Shown: positions 56,225 through 64,000 of the stretch, piece after piece
How the letters are laid out: each line of letters starts with the position of its first letter
Numbering within the stretch: position 1 is the first letter of the stretch
From: Pseudomonas sp. HAR-UPW-AIA-41
GTDB taxonomy: Bacteria > Pseudomonadota > Gammaproteobacteria > Pseudomonadales > Pseudomonadaceae
Length of the DNA: 64,000 nt
Reading direction: 5' to 3'
Assembly: GCF_002304225.1 (NCBI RefSeq)
Contig: NZ_NSLB01000004.1
Span: 186,001-250,000, forward strand
The notes under the pieces: model-generated
Databases searched by the model: none
What the model saw: the letters and a program-made list of their open reading frames with translations, nothing else
What the model was told of the DNA's origin: nothing
Made by a program: the position numbers and the translations under genes

Positions 56225-57169
56225 TCAAGGGAGCGGGGGATAACCCAACAGCACACGGACTTGAGGTTGTTGCAGGTTATCGGTTGTAGCAATTTGCACT
56301 GGCAGCCCCTGCGATCTTGGCTGCAGCGGAAGTTTCCCCTGCATGGCTTGAACCGCTTGGGTAACACCTTGGTAGCCCATCTGCCAGGCCTGCTGCAAAA
56401 CCAAGGCGTGAATCTCTCCTCGCGCAAGCGCTCCGACCAGCAGATCACTGCTATCGAATCCGACATGAACTTGCTGCCCAAGCCACTTCAGCCGCTTGAG
56501 CGCCACATAAGCGGCCGTGGTCGTGGTGGCATCCGGAGTGAACAGCCCGGCGTAGTAGTGCTCACCAGCCTGCTCGAACACATGTTTCATCTGTGGGCTG
56601 TCAGCACCAATAAAACCCTCATCATCAACGGTTAACCCACCGGCTCGTGCTGCCTGCAAAAAGCCCTCTTCACGCTGCACCGTAGAGAGCACATCGCCTG
56701 ACAAACGAAACAGCAAAACCCGGCCTTTGTGCCCAAGAGCCCTGGCCATAACCCTGCCCGCTTGCTGGCCTGCCTGATAGTTGTCGGTGGCCAGTACCGT
56801 CAGAACCGCATCCCCCCCCATGTCACGATCGATATAGAGGGTCTGTATTCCCTGCTCACGCAACCGGGCAGCACGAGCACCAATCGATTTGCCGGCCGGG
56901 GCAATAACCAGTGCGCGACAACCCTGTGCCACCACCCGGTCAATCACCTGCTGCTGAGCCACACTGTCTGCCTCACGAGCAGGACCTCGAAAATACACGT
57001 TCACCTGATGCTCTTTGCCCGCCTCCAGAGCACCATCTCTCACCAGATTCCAGTAAGCGGAACTACCACCACCGGGTATGACGCCCACACACTCTGTGGC
57101 TACCGCAGCCCCGCTCATCCACGCCAGACACAGCAAACCAACCGGCTTAAGCACTGCCTTGCTGATCAT
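56225..57169 (-). CDS. Periplasmic sugar-binding-type protein (Peripla_BP_4), orphan
   Basis: A 314-residue protein of the ribose/LacI-like binding family. The signal peptide ends near GAAVATEC; then VIPGGGSSAYWNLVRDGALE, GPAREADSVAQQQVIDRVV, YIDRDMGGDAVLTVLATDNY and AGLFTPDATTTTAAYVALKR are typical of type I binding proteins. No ABC permease, ATPase or kinase adjoins. CGGAGGTGACA precedes the ATG at 57169, an excellent ribosome site. It is convergent with the YbhN-like gene (10 nt) and divergent from ureE. It could serve a distant transporter or a sensor. Confidence 0.82.
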   Translation of the reverse strand: MISKAVLKPVGLLCLAWMSGAAVATECVGVIPGGGSSAYWNLVRDGALEAGKEHQVNVYFRGPAREADSVAQQQVIDRVVAQGCRALVIAPAGKSIGARAARLREQGIQTLYIDRDMGGDAVLTVLATDNYQAGQQAGRVMARALGHKGRVLLFRLSGDVLSTVQREEGFLQAARAGGLTVDDEGFIGADSPQMKHVFEQAGEHYYAGLFTPDATTTTAAYVALKRLKWLGQQVHVGFDSSDLLVGALARGEIHALVLQQAWQMGYQGVTQAVQAMQGKLPLQPRSQGLPVQIATTDNLQQPQVRVLLGYPPLP

Positions 57170-57326
57170 TGTCACCTCCGTCACACGTGCTCTCTGACTC
57201 TAGCAGTTGCAACTCACCATGCAGACATCGCACCAAATAGAGGCACCAAGCCATATGCGCACCAATGCAAGGCACGGAAATTGTGCATCCCAGGATCAAT
57301 AGCCTTGACCTGTGGCGGCTCGGTCT

Positions 57327-57342
57327 TGGCAAGCCTCTTGCT
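57327..57342 (+). promoter_or_regulatory. Sigma-54 promoter upstream of ureE
   Basis: TGGCAAGCCTCTTGCT matches TGGCAC-N5-TTGCT with one change (A for C in the -24 block) and lies 35 bp before ureE. Left half-sites GCACC near 57213 and 57240 resemble NtrC half-sites, but no complete dyad is seen. It mirrors the urtA promoter, suggesting both halves of the urease system share nitrogen control. Confidence 0.55.
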
Positions 57343-57377
57343 GAAGCACCAGCATCATCTGAACACTCAGGTTCCAA

Positions 57378-57878
57378 ATGCTGGTCATCCATCAACGCAT
57401 CCCCACCCAGACCGACTGGGACGCCGAACTGCTGCTCAGTTTCGAGGCACGCAGCAAAAGTCGTCTGCGCTGTTTCAGCACCGCCGGCGAAGAAACCGGT
57501 CTGTTCCTCGAACGCGGCCAACCAGCCCTGGCTGACGGCGACTGCCTGCAAGCCGCCGACGGCCGCGTGGTGCGCGTCATCGCCAGCCCGGAGGCGCTGA
57601 TGCATGTGACCTGCGCCAACAGTTTCGAGCTGATGCGCGCTGCCTACCACCTGGGCAATCGCCATGTGGCCCTGCAACTGGGTGAAGGCTGGCTGCGGCT
57701 GCCGCAGGACTATGTACTGCAGGCCATGCTCGAACAGCTGGGCGCGCAGGTCGTGCTGATCGAAGCGCCGTTCCAGCCGGAACAGGGAGCCTATGGCGGC
57801 GGCCATCACCACTCCCACGCCGGCGAGGCCGAGTTCAACTACGCGCCGCGCCTGCACCAGTTTGGCGTGCGTCTGTGA
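57378..57878 (+). CDS. ureE: Urease accessory protein UreE (nickel chaperone)
   Basis: A 166-residue nickel metallochaperone delivering metal to the UreDFG-urease complex. MLVIHQRIPTQTDWDAEL opens the N-domain, HLGNRHVALQLGEGWLRLPQ carries the conserved metal-site His, and the C-terminal GGGHHHSHAGEAE is a modest His-rich tail. The ribosome site is weak. The stop overlaps the ureF start (GTGA). Confidence 0.95.
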   Translation: MLVIHQRIPTQTDWDAELLLSFEARSKSRLRCFSTAGEETGLFLERGQPALADGDCLQAADGRVVRVIASPEALMHVTCANSFELMRAAYHLGNRHVALQLGEGWLRLPQDYVLQAMLEQLGAQVVLIEAPFQPEQGAYGGGHHHSHAGEAEFNYAPRLHQFGVRL

Positions 57879-58549
57879 ACCCGGCCTGGCAACTGCTGCG
57901 CCTGGCCAGCCCGCAGCTGCCGATTGGCGGCTACAGCTACTCCCAGGGGCTGGAACTGGTGATTGATCAGGGGCTGGTGCATGACGCCGGCAGTGCCCGG
58001 CGCTGGCTTGAGGATCAGCTGTTGCTCAACCTCGGTCGCTTCGAGGCCCCGCTGCTGCTGGCTCACTGCCAGGCTGCCGCGGAGGAGGACTGGGCACGTC
58101 TGGCCAGCCTCGCCGCCGAACACCTGGCCAGCCGCGAGACCCGCGAGCTGGCCCAGGAAAGCCGGCAGATGGGCTACTCGCTCAAGCAACTGCTCGACGG
58201 TTTGCCCGAACTGGACGCGAGCGCACGGGATTTTCTGGCAGCACTGCCCGAACCCGGACTGGCTCCGGCCTGGGCACTGGCTGCGCGGGCCTGGCAGATC
58301 ACCCCGGCCGACGCCCTGGCCGCCTGGCTCTGGGGCTGGCTGGAAAACCAGCTGGCCGTGCTGATGAAAAGTCTGCCGCTGGGCCAGCAGGCCGCCCAGC
58401 GTCTGACCTCCGAGCTGCTGCCCACGTTGCAGCAGGCACAACAGCTGGCCAGCCAGCATCCCTCCGAACACTGGGGCAGTGCCGTATTTGGCCTGGCCCT
58501 GGCGAGCATGGCGCATGAGCGCCAGTACTCGCGTCTCTTCCGCTCATGA
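57875..58549 (+). CDS. ureF: Urease accessory protein UreF
   Basis: A 224-residue helical protein that bridges UreD and UreG and gates GTP-dependent nickel transfer. [20 protein letters not shown] is the UreF N-terminal hallmark, [20 protein letters not shown] the conserved middle, and [16 protein letters not shown] the tail. It starts with GTG at 57875, inside the ureE stop, so translation is coupled. Confidence 0.95.
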   Translation: MNPAWQLLRLASPQLPIGGYSYSQGLELVIDQGLVHDAGSARRWLEDQLLLNLGRFEAPLLLAHCQAAAEEDWARLASLAAEHLASRETRELAQESRQMGYSLKQLLDGLPELDASARDFLAALPEPGLAPAWALAARAWQITPADALAAWLWGWLENQLAVLMKSLPLGQQAAQRLTSELLPTLQQAQQLASQHPSEHWGSAVFGLALASMAHERQYSRLFRS

Positions 58550-58563
58550 CAAGGAACCTCAAC

Positions 58564-59178
<615 letters not shown>

Positions 59179-59205
59179 AGCCCCGCACCAGTCAAGGAGA
59201 CCACC

Positions 59206-59778
59206 ATGAATCTGCGCCAACAACTTGCCACCCTCGCCCTCTGCTTTTTCCCTGCTGCCGCGTTCGCCCACAGCGGTCACGACCACTCCGGCCTGCTCGC
59301 GGGCCTGGCACACCCCATCGGCGGCCTCGACCACCTGCTGGCCATGCTGGCTGTCGGCTTGTGGGCTGCGCAGCAAAAAGGCACTGCCCGCTGGGCGCTG
59401 CCACTGACCTTCGTGATCAGCATGCTGTTCGGCGGCCTGGCTGGCTTCGACGGCCTGCAAGTTCCCGGACTGGAAAGCGGCATCGCCGCCTCGGTACTGG
59501 CGTTCGGGCTGCTGGTAGCGGTGGCCGCTCGTCTGCCAATGGCGGTTGCTCTGTCGCTGACCAGCCTGTTCGCGCTCAGCCATGGCGTGGCCCACGGACT
59601 TGAGCTGCCGGAGATGGCCGAGCCGATCGGCTACGCCCTGGGCTTCCTCGCCGCCACCGCAGCATTGCATGCTGTTGGCTATGCACTGGTTCGCTACCTG
59701 CCTCAAGCTGCCGCACCGCTGATCCGTTTGGCCGGAATTGGCAGTGCGGGTGCCGGGATCTGGCTGCTGGCTCACTGA
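59206..59778 (+). CDS. HupE/UreJ family membrane protein (probable nickel permease)
   Basis: A 190-residue inner-membrane protein with signal-like N-terminus and six helices. HSGHDHSGLLAGLAHPIGGLDHLLAML contains the His/Asp cluster typical of HupE/UreJ secondary nickel transporters, and FALSHGVAHGLELPEMAEPI a second one. It follows ureG by 27 nt, supporting a role in nickel supply to urease. Transport by this protein itself is inferred. Confidence 0.9.
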   Translation: MNLRQQLATLALCFFPAAAFAHSGHDHSGLLAGLAHPIGGLDHLLAMLAVGLWAAQQKGTARWALPLTFVISMLFGGLAGFDGLQVPGLESGIAASVLAFGLLVAVAARLPMAVALSLTSLFALSHGVAHGLELPEMAEPIGYALGFLAATAALHAVGYALVRYLPQAAAPLIRLAGIGSAGAGIWLLAH

Positions 59779-59786
59779 GGTCACAC

Positions 59787-59810
59787 CAGCGGGTCCATCA
59801 GGACCCGCTG
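59787..59810 (+). terminator. Hairpin after hupE
   Basis: A perfect 10-bp stem, CAGCGGGTCC (59787-59796) with 59801-59810 around ATCA, 8 nt after the stop. No U-tract follows, so termination strength is uncertain. Confidence 0.55.
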
Positions 59811-59869
59811 TCATAACAGCGTCATCGACCTGTGCTGTGCTTCGAGCTTTTTACGGAACCCGTCTGCCC

Positions 59870-60781
59870 ATGTTGAAACTGGCCCGCTTCCTGTTGATCC
59901 CCCTGTGCCTGCTGGCCTGCATCGGCGTGGCAATTGCTCTGTCCAGTTCTCCTGCCAGCACACCTGAAGCGCTCAACGGTCTGACTGATCGACCACTGGT
60001 AATCGCCCATCGGGGTGGCCGTGGACTGTGGCCGGAAAATACCCAGTTCGCCTTCCAGAGAGCAAGCGACCTGGGTGTTGACGTGCTGGAAATGGATATC
60101 CACCGTTCCCGTGATGGCCACCTGGTGGTGATTCATGACCGCCGTGTTGACCGTACAACTGATGGACAAGGCCGCATCCGCGATCTGGATCTCAGCCAAC
60201 TGCAGGCACTCGATGCCGGCTACCGCTGGACAGCCGACGGCGGCCAGAGCTTCCCCTACCGGGGCCAGGGCATCCGCATTCCCACTCTCGACGAAGTACT
60301 GAAGGCACATCCCCGCCAGACCAAAGTCATCGAAATCAAAGTGCCTGATGCCGACCTCGAAACGCAGCTGTGCCAGCAGTTGCAGGCACAAGGGCAAACC
60401 CAGCGAGTGATTGTGGGCAGCTTCTACGAGCGCAGCCTGCAACGCTTTCGCGAAGTCTGCCCGCAGGTCGCTACATCCGCTGGCCCGAGCTCAGTCAAGT
60501 TGCTGGTGGTACTCAACTGGCTCGGCCTGAGTGACCTCCTCAGCCCGAGCTATGAAGCCCTGCAGGTGCCGGAAGAGCACGACGGACTGCCGATTGCCAG
60601 TGCAGACCTGATTGCCAATGCCAGAGAACGTGGCTTGCACGTTCAACTCTGGACCATCAATGAGCAGGCCGACATGCAGCGCTTGCTCGCAATGGGTGCC
60701 CAAGGGCTCATCACCGACTACCCCGACCGCGCCCTGCAGCTGCTAGGCCGCCAGACAGCACTCGCCCGCCAGGACGACTAG
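59870..60781 (+). CDS. Glycerophosphodiester phosphodiesterase family protein, membrane-anchored
   Basis: A 303-residue enzyme that would hydrolyse glycerophosphodiesters to glycerol 3-phosphate and alcohol. An N-terminal anchor (FLLIPLCLLACIGVAIAL) suggests a periplasmic active site. LVIAHRGGRGLWPENTQFAF has the catalytic His-Arg and ENT motifs, DVLEMDIHRSRDGHLVVIHD the metal Glu and Asp and second His, and LHVQLWTINEQADMQRLLAM closes the TIM barrel. The start MLKLARFLLIPLCLL is well inside a longer open frame. A terminator follows directly. In P. aeruginosa no such gene lies between ureG and desT, as far as I recall. Confidence 0.86.
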   Translation: MLKLARFLLIPLCLLACIGVAIALSSSPASTPEALNGLTDRPLVIAHRGGRGLWPENTQFAFQRASDLGVDVLEMDIHRSRDGHLVVIHDRRVDRTTDGQGRIRDLDLSQLQALDAGYRWTADGGQSFPYRGQGIRIPTLDEVLKAHPRQTKVIEIKVPDADLETQLCQQLQAQGQTQRVIVGSFYERSLQRFREVCPQVATSAGPSSVKLLVVLNWLGLSDLLSPSYEALQVPEEHDGLPIASADLIANARERGLHVQLWTINEQADMQRLLAMGAQGLITDYPDRALQLLGRQTALARQDD

Positions 60782-60786
60782 GAGGC

Positions 60787-60831
60787 AAAGCTGCCCATCA
60801 CTCAGCCAGTGACGCCGGGCGGAGCTTTTTT
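60787..60831 (+). terminator. Rho-independent terminator after the phosphodiesterase gene
   Basis: Outer stem AAAGCT and GCCC pair with GGGC and AGCTTT, inner stem TCACT with AGTGA, ending in a run of six or more T. It precedes the regulator gene by about 37 bp. Confidence 0.75.
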
Positions 60832-60867
60832 GTTAGAGTGCGGCGCAATTCGTCCGTTGGAACCGTC

Positions 60868-61509
60868 ATGTCTGCCCGTGCCGAACAGAAACAGCAAACC
60901 CGTCTGGCCCTGATGGATGCCGCCCGCCGTCTGATGGACAGCGGGCGCGGCTTCGGCAGCCTGAGCCTGCGCGAGGTCACCCGCGAGGCTGGGGTGGTGC
61001 CCACCGCCTTCTACCGGCACTTCCAGGAGATGGACGAGCTGGGCCTGGCCCTGGTGGCCGAGGTCGGCGGCACCTTCCGCGACACACTGCGCGTGGTGCG
61101 GCAGAACGAATTCGAGCTGGGCGGCATCGTCGAGGCCAGCACGCGGATCTTCCTCGACGCGGTCAGTGCCAACCGCTCACAGTTTCTCTTTCTCGCCCGC
61201 GAACAGTACGGCGGCTCGCAGCGCGTGCGTCAGGCCATCGCCGCCATGCGCCAGCGCATTACCGACGATCTGGCCGCCGACCTCAAACTGATGAATCGCA
61301 TGCCGCAGCTGGACGACGCGGCCATGGACGTGGTCGCCGACCTGGTGGTGAAAACCGTGTTCGCCACCCTGCCGGAACTGATCGACCCGCCGGCGGACAA
61401 CCTGCCGGTGCACCTGCAGCCCGAAGCCAAGATCACCCAGCAACTGCGCTTCATCATGATCGGTGGCAAGCACTGGCGCGGTCTTGGCCGCGCCCCGTCG
61501 GAGAGCTGA
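60868..61509 (+). CDS. desT: TetR-family regulator DesT (FabR-like)
   Basis: A 213-residue TetR-family regulator that senses the ratio of saturated to unsaturated acyl-CoA and represses desaturase genes in P. aeruginosa. MSARAEQKQQTRLALMDAAR and LSLREVTREAGVVPTAFYRH form the HTH, with FRDTLRVVRQNEFELGG and ANRSQFLFLAREQYGG after it, matching my recollection of DesT closely. The start at 60868 excludes 10 residues of an upstream frame. Its targets, the operators at 40383-40441, lie 20 kb away. It is convergent with lldR. Confidence 0.83.
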   Translation: MSARAEQKQQTRLALMDAARRLMDSGRGFGSLSLREVTREAGVVPTAFYRHFQEMDELGLALVAEVGGTFRDTLRVVRQNEFELGGIVEASTRIFLDAVSANRSQFLFLAREQYGGSQRVRQAIAAMRQRITDDLAADLKLMNRMPQLDDAAMDVVADLVVKTVFATLPELIDPPADNLPVHLQPEAKITQQLRFIMIGGKHWRGLGRAPSES

Positions 61510-61513
61510 CGCC

Positions 61514-62284
61514 TCAGTGCCCCTGGCGGCGCTGCGCCCTTGCCAGACGCTTGGCCTCCTCGCCGCCCTCATGCAGCACTTCCTGCACATAGTCGATATG
61601 CCGCTGCGAGCACTCGCGCGCATCCTCGGCACGCCCCTCGATGATCGCCTCGAACAGCTGCCGGTGCTGCTCGCGCAGGCGTTCGCGGGTCTCGCTACGC
61701 TGCAGATAGAGGCCGCCGATATTGGTCACCACATTGTGCTTGAGCAGGTCGAACAGACCGCGAATGGTGTGCAGCAGCACGGCGTTGTGGCTGGCTTCGG
61801 CAATGGCCAGATGAAAGCGCGCATCGGCGGCCCCCTCCTCGGACTGACTGGCGGGACTGCCTGATTCATAACAGGCCTGCAGCGCCTCGTAGGCCTCACG
61901 CAGGCGCTGGTGATCCGGCGGCGTGGCACGCAGTGCGGCGTAGTAGGCACAGGAGCCTTCCAGGGTATGACGGAACTCCAGCAGGTCGCGCTGAGCACCG
62001 GGGTGACCTTCGAGCAGGTGCAGCAGCGGGTCGCTGAAGGTCGAGCCAACCTGCTCGGCCACGTAGTTGCCACCGCCCTGACGGCTGACCAGCAGGCCGC
62101 GCGCCACCAGCTTCTGGATCGCCTCGCGCAGGGACGGCCGTGACACGCCAAAGCGCTCGGCCAGCACACGTTCGGCAGGCAGGCGCTCGCCGGCTTTGAG
62201 GCTGCCCTCGAAGATCATGGCTTCCAGCTGCTGGACGATGTCATCCGACAGACGGCGCTGTCGCACCTGACCCACTTCCATCAT
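61514..62284 (-). CDS. lldR: FadR-subfamily GntR regulator, probable LldR
   Basis: A 256-residue regulator. The N-terminal winged helix has [40 protein letters not shown] and [20 protein letters not shown]. The C-terminal FCD domain has [38 protein letters not shown] and [12 protein letters not shown] with metal-site histidines. It lies divergent from the L-lactate permease with a 17-bp FadR-type palindrome between them. In Pseudomonas LldR represses lldPDE and is relieved by lactate. Confidence 0.87.
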   Translation of the reverse strand: MMEVGQVRQRRLSDDIVQQLEAMIFEGSLKAGERLPAERVLAERFGVSRPSLREAIQKLVARGLLVSRQGGGNYVAEQVGSTFSDPLLHLLEGHPGAQRDLLEFRHTLEGSCAYYAALRATPPDHQRLREAYEALQACYESGSPASQSEEGAADARFHLAIAEASHNAVLLHTIRGLFDLLKHNVVTNIGGLYLQRSETRERLREQHRQLFEAIIEGRAEDARECSQRHIDYVQEVLHEGGEEAKRLARAQRRQGH

Positions 62285-62403
62285 CCCTCTCCCACTGGTT
62301 TGACCAGTTCAATGGCTCTGTTCCGGCCCTGTCGTCAAGCCTATCGCCGCCACGCAGAGCACGGCAAGAAGCACTCCTGCGACCAAAGTCGAAGCCCGAC
62401 AAA

Positions 62404-62432
62404 TTGACAGGCCGGGACGTCACTCTTACTCT
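62404..62432 (+). promoter_or_regulatory. Candidate sigma-70 promoter of lldP
   Basis: A consensus -35 TTGACA (62404-62409) and TACTCT (62427-62432) are separated by 17 bp. The predicted start near 62440 lies just upstream of the LldR-type operator, so bound repressor would block transcription. Confidence 0.55.
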
Positions 62433-62449
62433 GACCGGGCAGTCTTGTA

Positions 62450-62466
62450 AATTGGTATTACCAATT
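62450..62466. promoter_or_regulatory. LldR-type operator
   Basis: AATTGGTATTACCAATT is a perfect 17-bp palindrome about one central T. TTGGTnnnACCAA is the classical FadR/LldR-family recognition pattern. It lies 88 bp before lldP and 166 bp from lldR. Confidence 0.75.
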
Positions 62467-62553
62467 AACCAGCAACTCTGCCCGGTGCGCGCTGCCCTCA
62501 CCCGCGACACCCGGCCAGAACGGCAAGCCAACAACAATCCGGAAGCCACCACC

Positions 62554-64000
62554 ATGAACACCTGGCAGCAGCTCTACACCCCGCTTGGCGGACTGGGACT
62601 CTCGGCGCTGGTCGCGCTGATCCCGATCATTTTCTTCTTCCTCGCCCTGGCGGTGTTCCGCATGAAGGGCCATATCGCCGGCAGCATCACCCTGGCGCTG
62701 TCGCTGGGCGTGGCCATCCTCGCCTACGGCATGCCCGCCGACATGGCCTTTGCTGCCGCGGGGTATGGCTTCGCCTATGGTCTGTGGCCGATTGCCTGGA
62801 TCATCGTCGCTGCGGTGTTCCTCTACAAACTCACGGTCAAGAGCGGCCAGTTCGAGGTGATCCGCAGCTCGGTGCTGTCGATCACCGACGACCAGCGCCT
62901 GCAGGTGCTGCTGATCGGTTTCTCCTTTGGAGCATTCCTTGAAGGAGCGGCTGGCTTCGGCGCGCCGGTGGCGATCACCGCCGCCCTGCTGGTCGGCCTC
63001 GGTTTCAACCCGCTGTATGCCGCCGGCCTGTGCCTGATCGCCAACACCGCGCCGGTGGCCTTCGGCGCCCTGGGTATTCCGATCACCGTGGCCGGCCAGG
63101 TCACCGGCATCGACCCGTTCAAGATCGGCGCCATGACCGGTCGCCAGCTGCCACTGCTGTCGATCATCGTGCCGTTCTGGCTGGTGGCGATGATGGATGG
63201 CTGGAAAGGCGTGAAGGAAACCTGGCCGGCCGCGCTGGTCGCTGGCGGCAGCTTCGCCGTTACCCAGTTCTTCACCTCCAACTTCATCGGCCCGGAACTG
63301 CCGGATATCACCTCGGCGCTGGTCAGCCTGATCTGCCTGACCCTGTTCCTCAAGGTCTGGAGCCCGCGCCGCGCTGAAGAAAGCGAAGTGATCGGCGTAT
63401 CCGGCGGTGCCGCCACCCTCGGCGGCTTCGGCGGCCACACCGGCGCTACCCCGTCGCCCTACAGCTTCGGTCAGATCCTCAAGGCCTGGTCGCCGTTCCT
63501 CATTCTCACCGTGCTGGTGACGATCTGGACCCTCAAGCCGTTCAAGGCGCTGTTTGCCCCCGGCGGTGCGCTCGAACAGCTGGTGTTTCTGTTCGCCATC
63601 CCGCACCTAGACCAACTGGTGATCAAGGTCGCGCCGATCGTGAGCAACGCGACGGCCATCCCGGCCATCTTCAAGCTCGACCCGATCTCGGCCACCGGCA
63701 CGGCGATCTTCTTCTCCGCGCTGATTTCCATGCTGGTGCTGAAGATCGACCTGAAGAACGGACTAGCCACCCTCAAGGAAACCTTCATCGAGCTGAAGTG
63801 GCCGATCCTCTCCATCGGCATGGTGCTGGCCTTCGCCTTCGTCACCAACTTCTCCGGCATGTCCACCACCCTGGCCCTGGTGCTGGCCGGTACCGGCGCC
63901 CTGTTCCCGTTCTTCTCGCCGTTCCTCGGCTGGCTGGGCGTGTTCCTAACCGGCTCGGACACCTCGTCCAACGCCCTGTTCGGCTCGCTGCAGGCCACCA
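62554..64000 (+). CDS. lldP: L-lactate permease LldP, partial (3' end beyond window)
   Basis: Inner-membrane L-lactate:proton symporter of the LctP family. The 482 visible residues of an expected 560 or so start [40 protein letters not shown] and [15 protein letters not shown] are strong LctP signatures, and [20 protein letters not shown] and [19 protein letters not shown] follow near the cut. Many hydrophobic segments are visible. The dehydrogenase genes expected next (lldD, dld) lie outside. Confidence 0.95.
   Translation, partial: MNTWQQLYTPLGGLGLSALVALIPIIFFFLALAVFRMKGHIAGSITLALSLGVAILAYGMPADMAFAAAGYGFAYGLWPIAWIIVAAVFLYKLTVKSGQFEVIRSSVLSITDDQRLQVLLIGFSFGAFLEGAAGFGAPVAITAALLVGLGFNPLYAAGLCLIANTAPVAFGALGIPITVAGQVTGIDPFKIGAMTGRQLPLLSIIVPFWLVAMMDGWKGVKETWPAALVAGGSFAVTQFFTSNFIGPELPDITSALVSLICLTLFLKVWSPRRAEESEVIGVSGGAATLGGFGGHTGATPSPYSFGQILKAWSPFLILTVLVTIWTLKPFKALFAPGGALEQLVFLFAIPHLDQLVIKVAPIVSNATAIPAIFKLDPISATGTAIFFSALISMLVLKIDLKNGLATLKETFIELKWPILSIGMVLAFAFVTNFSGMSTTLALVLAGTGALFPFFSPFLGWLGVFLTGSDTSSNALFGSLQAT

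Noticed and set aside
62458..63606. 382-codon minus-strand open frame rich in Gly, Glu and Arg
   Set aside because: Antisense to the lactate permease; composition is that of a shadow of a membrane protein gene.

Overview
The window is chromosomal DNA from a high-GC gammaproteobacterium, almost certainly a Pseudomonas that is not P. aeruginosa. The evidence is gene order: gcbA-ctpL-dsbD-aroQ-accB-accC-prmA-(zinc-ribbon protein)-dusB-fis-purH-purD-retS-marC, then urtABCDE-ureDA-GNAT-ureBC, ureEFG-hupE and a DesT-type regulator. As I remember it, this is the PA4843 to PA4894 backbone of P. aeruginosa with local insertions and rearrangements. I recognised families by reading the proteins; no database search was run. 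I saw no rRNA, tRNA, CRISPR array, prophage or insertion sequence.

Layout. Positions 1-5.6 kb: a mostly minus-strand cluster (HAD phosphatase cut by the window edge, tesB, a stand-alone SagB-type oxidoreductase, a GNAT), a histone-deacetylase-like hydrolase and a membrane diguanylate cyclase. 5.7-9.3 kb: a flavoprotein, a GNAT preceded by a striking 42-nt hairpin, a Nudix hydrolase and a DUF2333 protein. 9.5-15.1 kb: gcbA, then ctpL and dsbD, each broken by an apparent single-base deletion. 15.1-17.5 kb: the aroQ-accB-accC operon. 17.6-28.8 kb: prmA, a zinc-ribbon membrane protein, dusB-fis, purH and purD with a lipoprotein gene between them, the virulence/biofilm switch kinase retS, and marC. 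28.8-32.3 kb: small genes (DUF2946, an unknown protein, a YegD-like Hsp70, a small lipoprotein, a secreted 13-residue-repeat protein) interspersed with palindromic repeats. 32.3-40.4 kb: an alpha/beta hydrolase, an AraC regulator, a GST, a second 7TMR-DISM hybrid kinase, and the desaturase desB with its electron-donor reductase.

The metabolic core of the right half is urea use. urtABCDE imports urea and ureABC hydrolyses it. ureD, ureE, ureF and ureG insert nickel, and hupE may supply it. The locus is split: urtA to ureC at 40.7-50.2 kb and ureE to hupE at 57.4-59.8 kb. A sigma-54-type promoter precedes each half (with an NtrC-like site at the urt half), so both may answer to nitrogen limitation. 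The 7 kb between them carries an EamA transporter, a DksA-type zinc-finger protein, a PA4872-like oxaloacetate decarboxylase, an orphan GspF-like membrane protein overlapping a periplasmic binding protein gene, two further binding proteins without permeases, and a YbhN-like membrane protein.

The desaturase operon at 38.2-40.4 kb carries two DesT-type operators, yet the likely desT lies about 20 kb away at 60.9 kb. The window ends with a divergent lldR/lldP L-lactate module that has a clear FadR-type operator. I see no obviously new multi-gene system. The best candidates for something undescribed are the SagB-type enzyme without partners, the GspF-like/binding-protein pair, the repeat protein, the 49-codon ORF inside the urease operon and the 42-nt palindrome.
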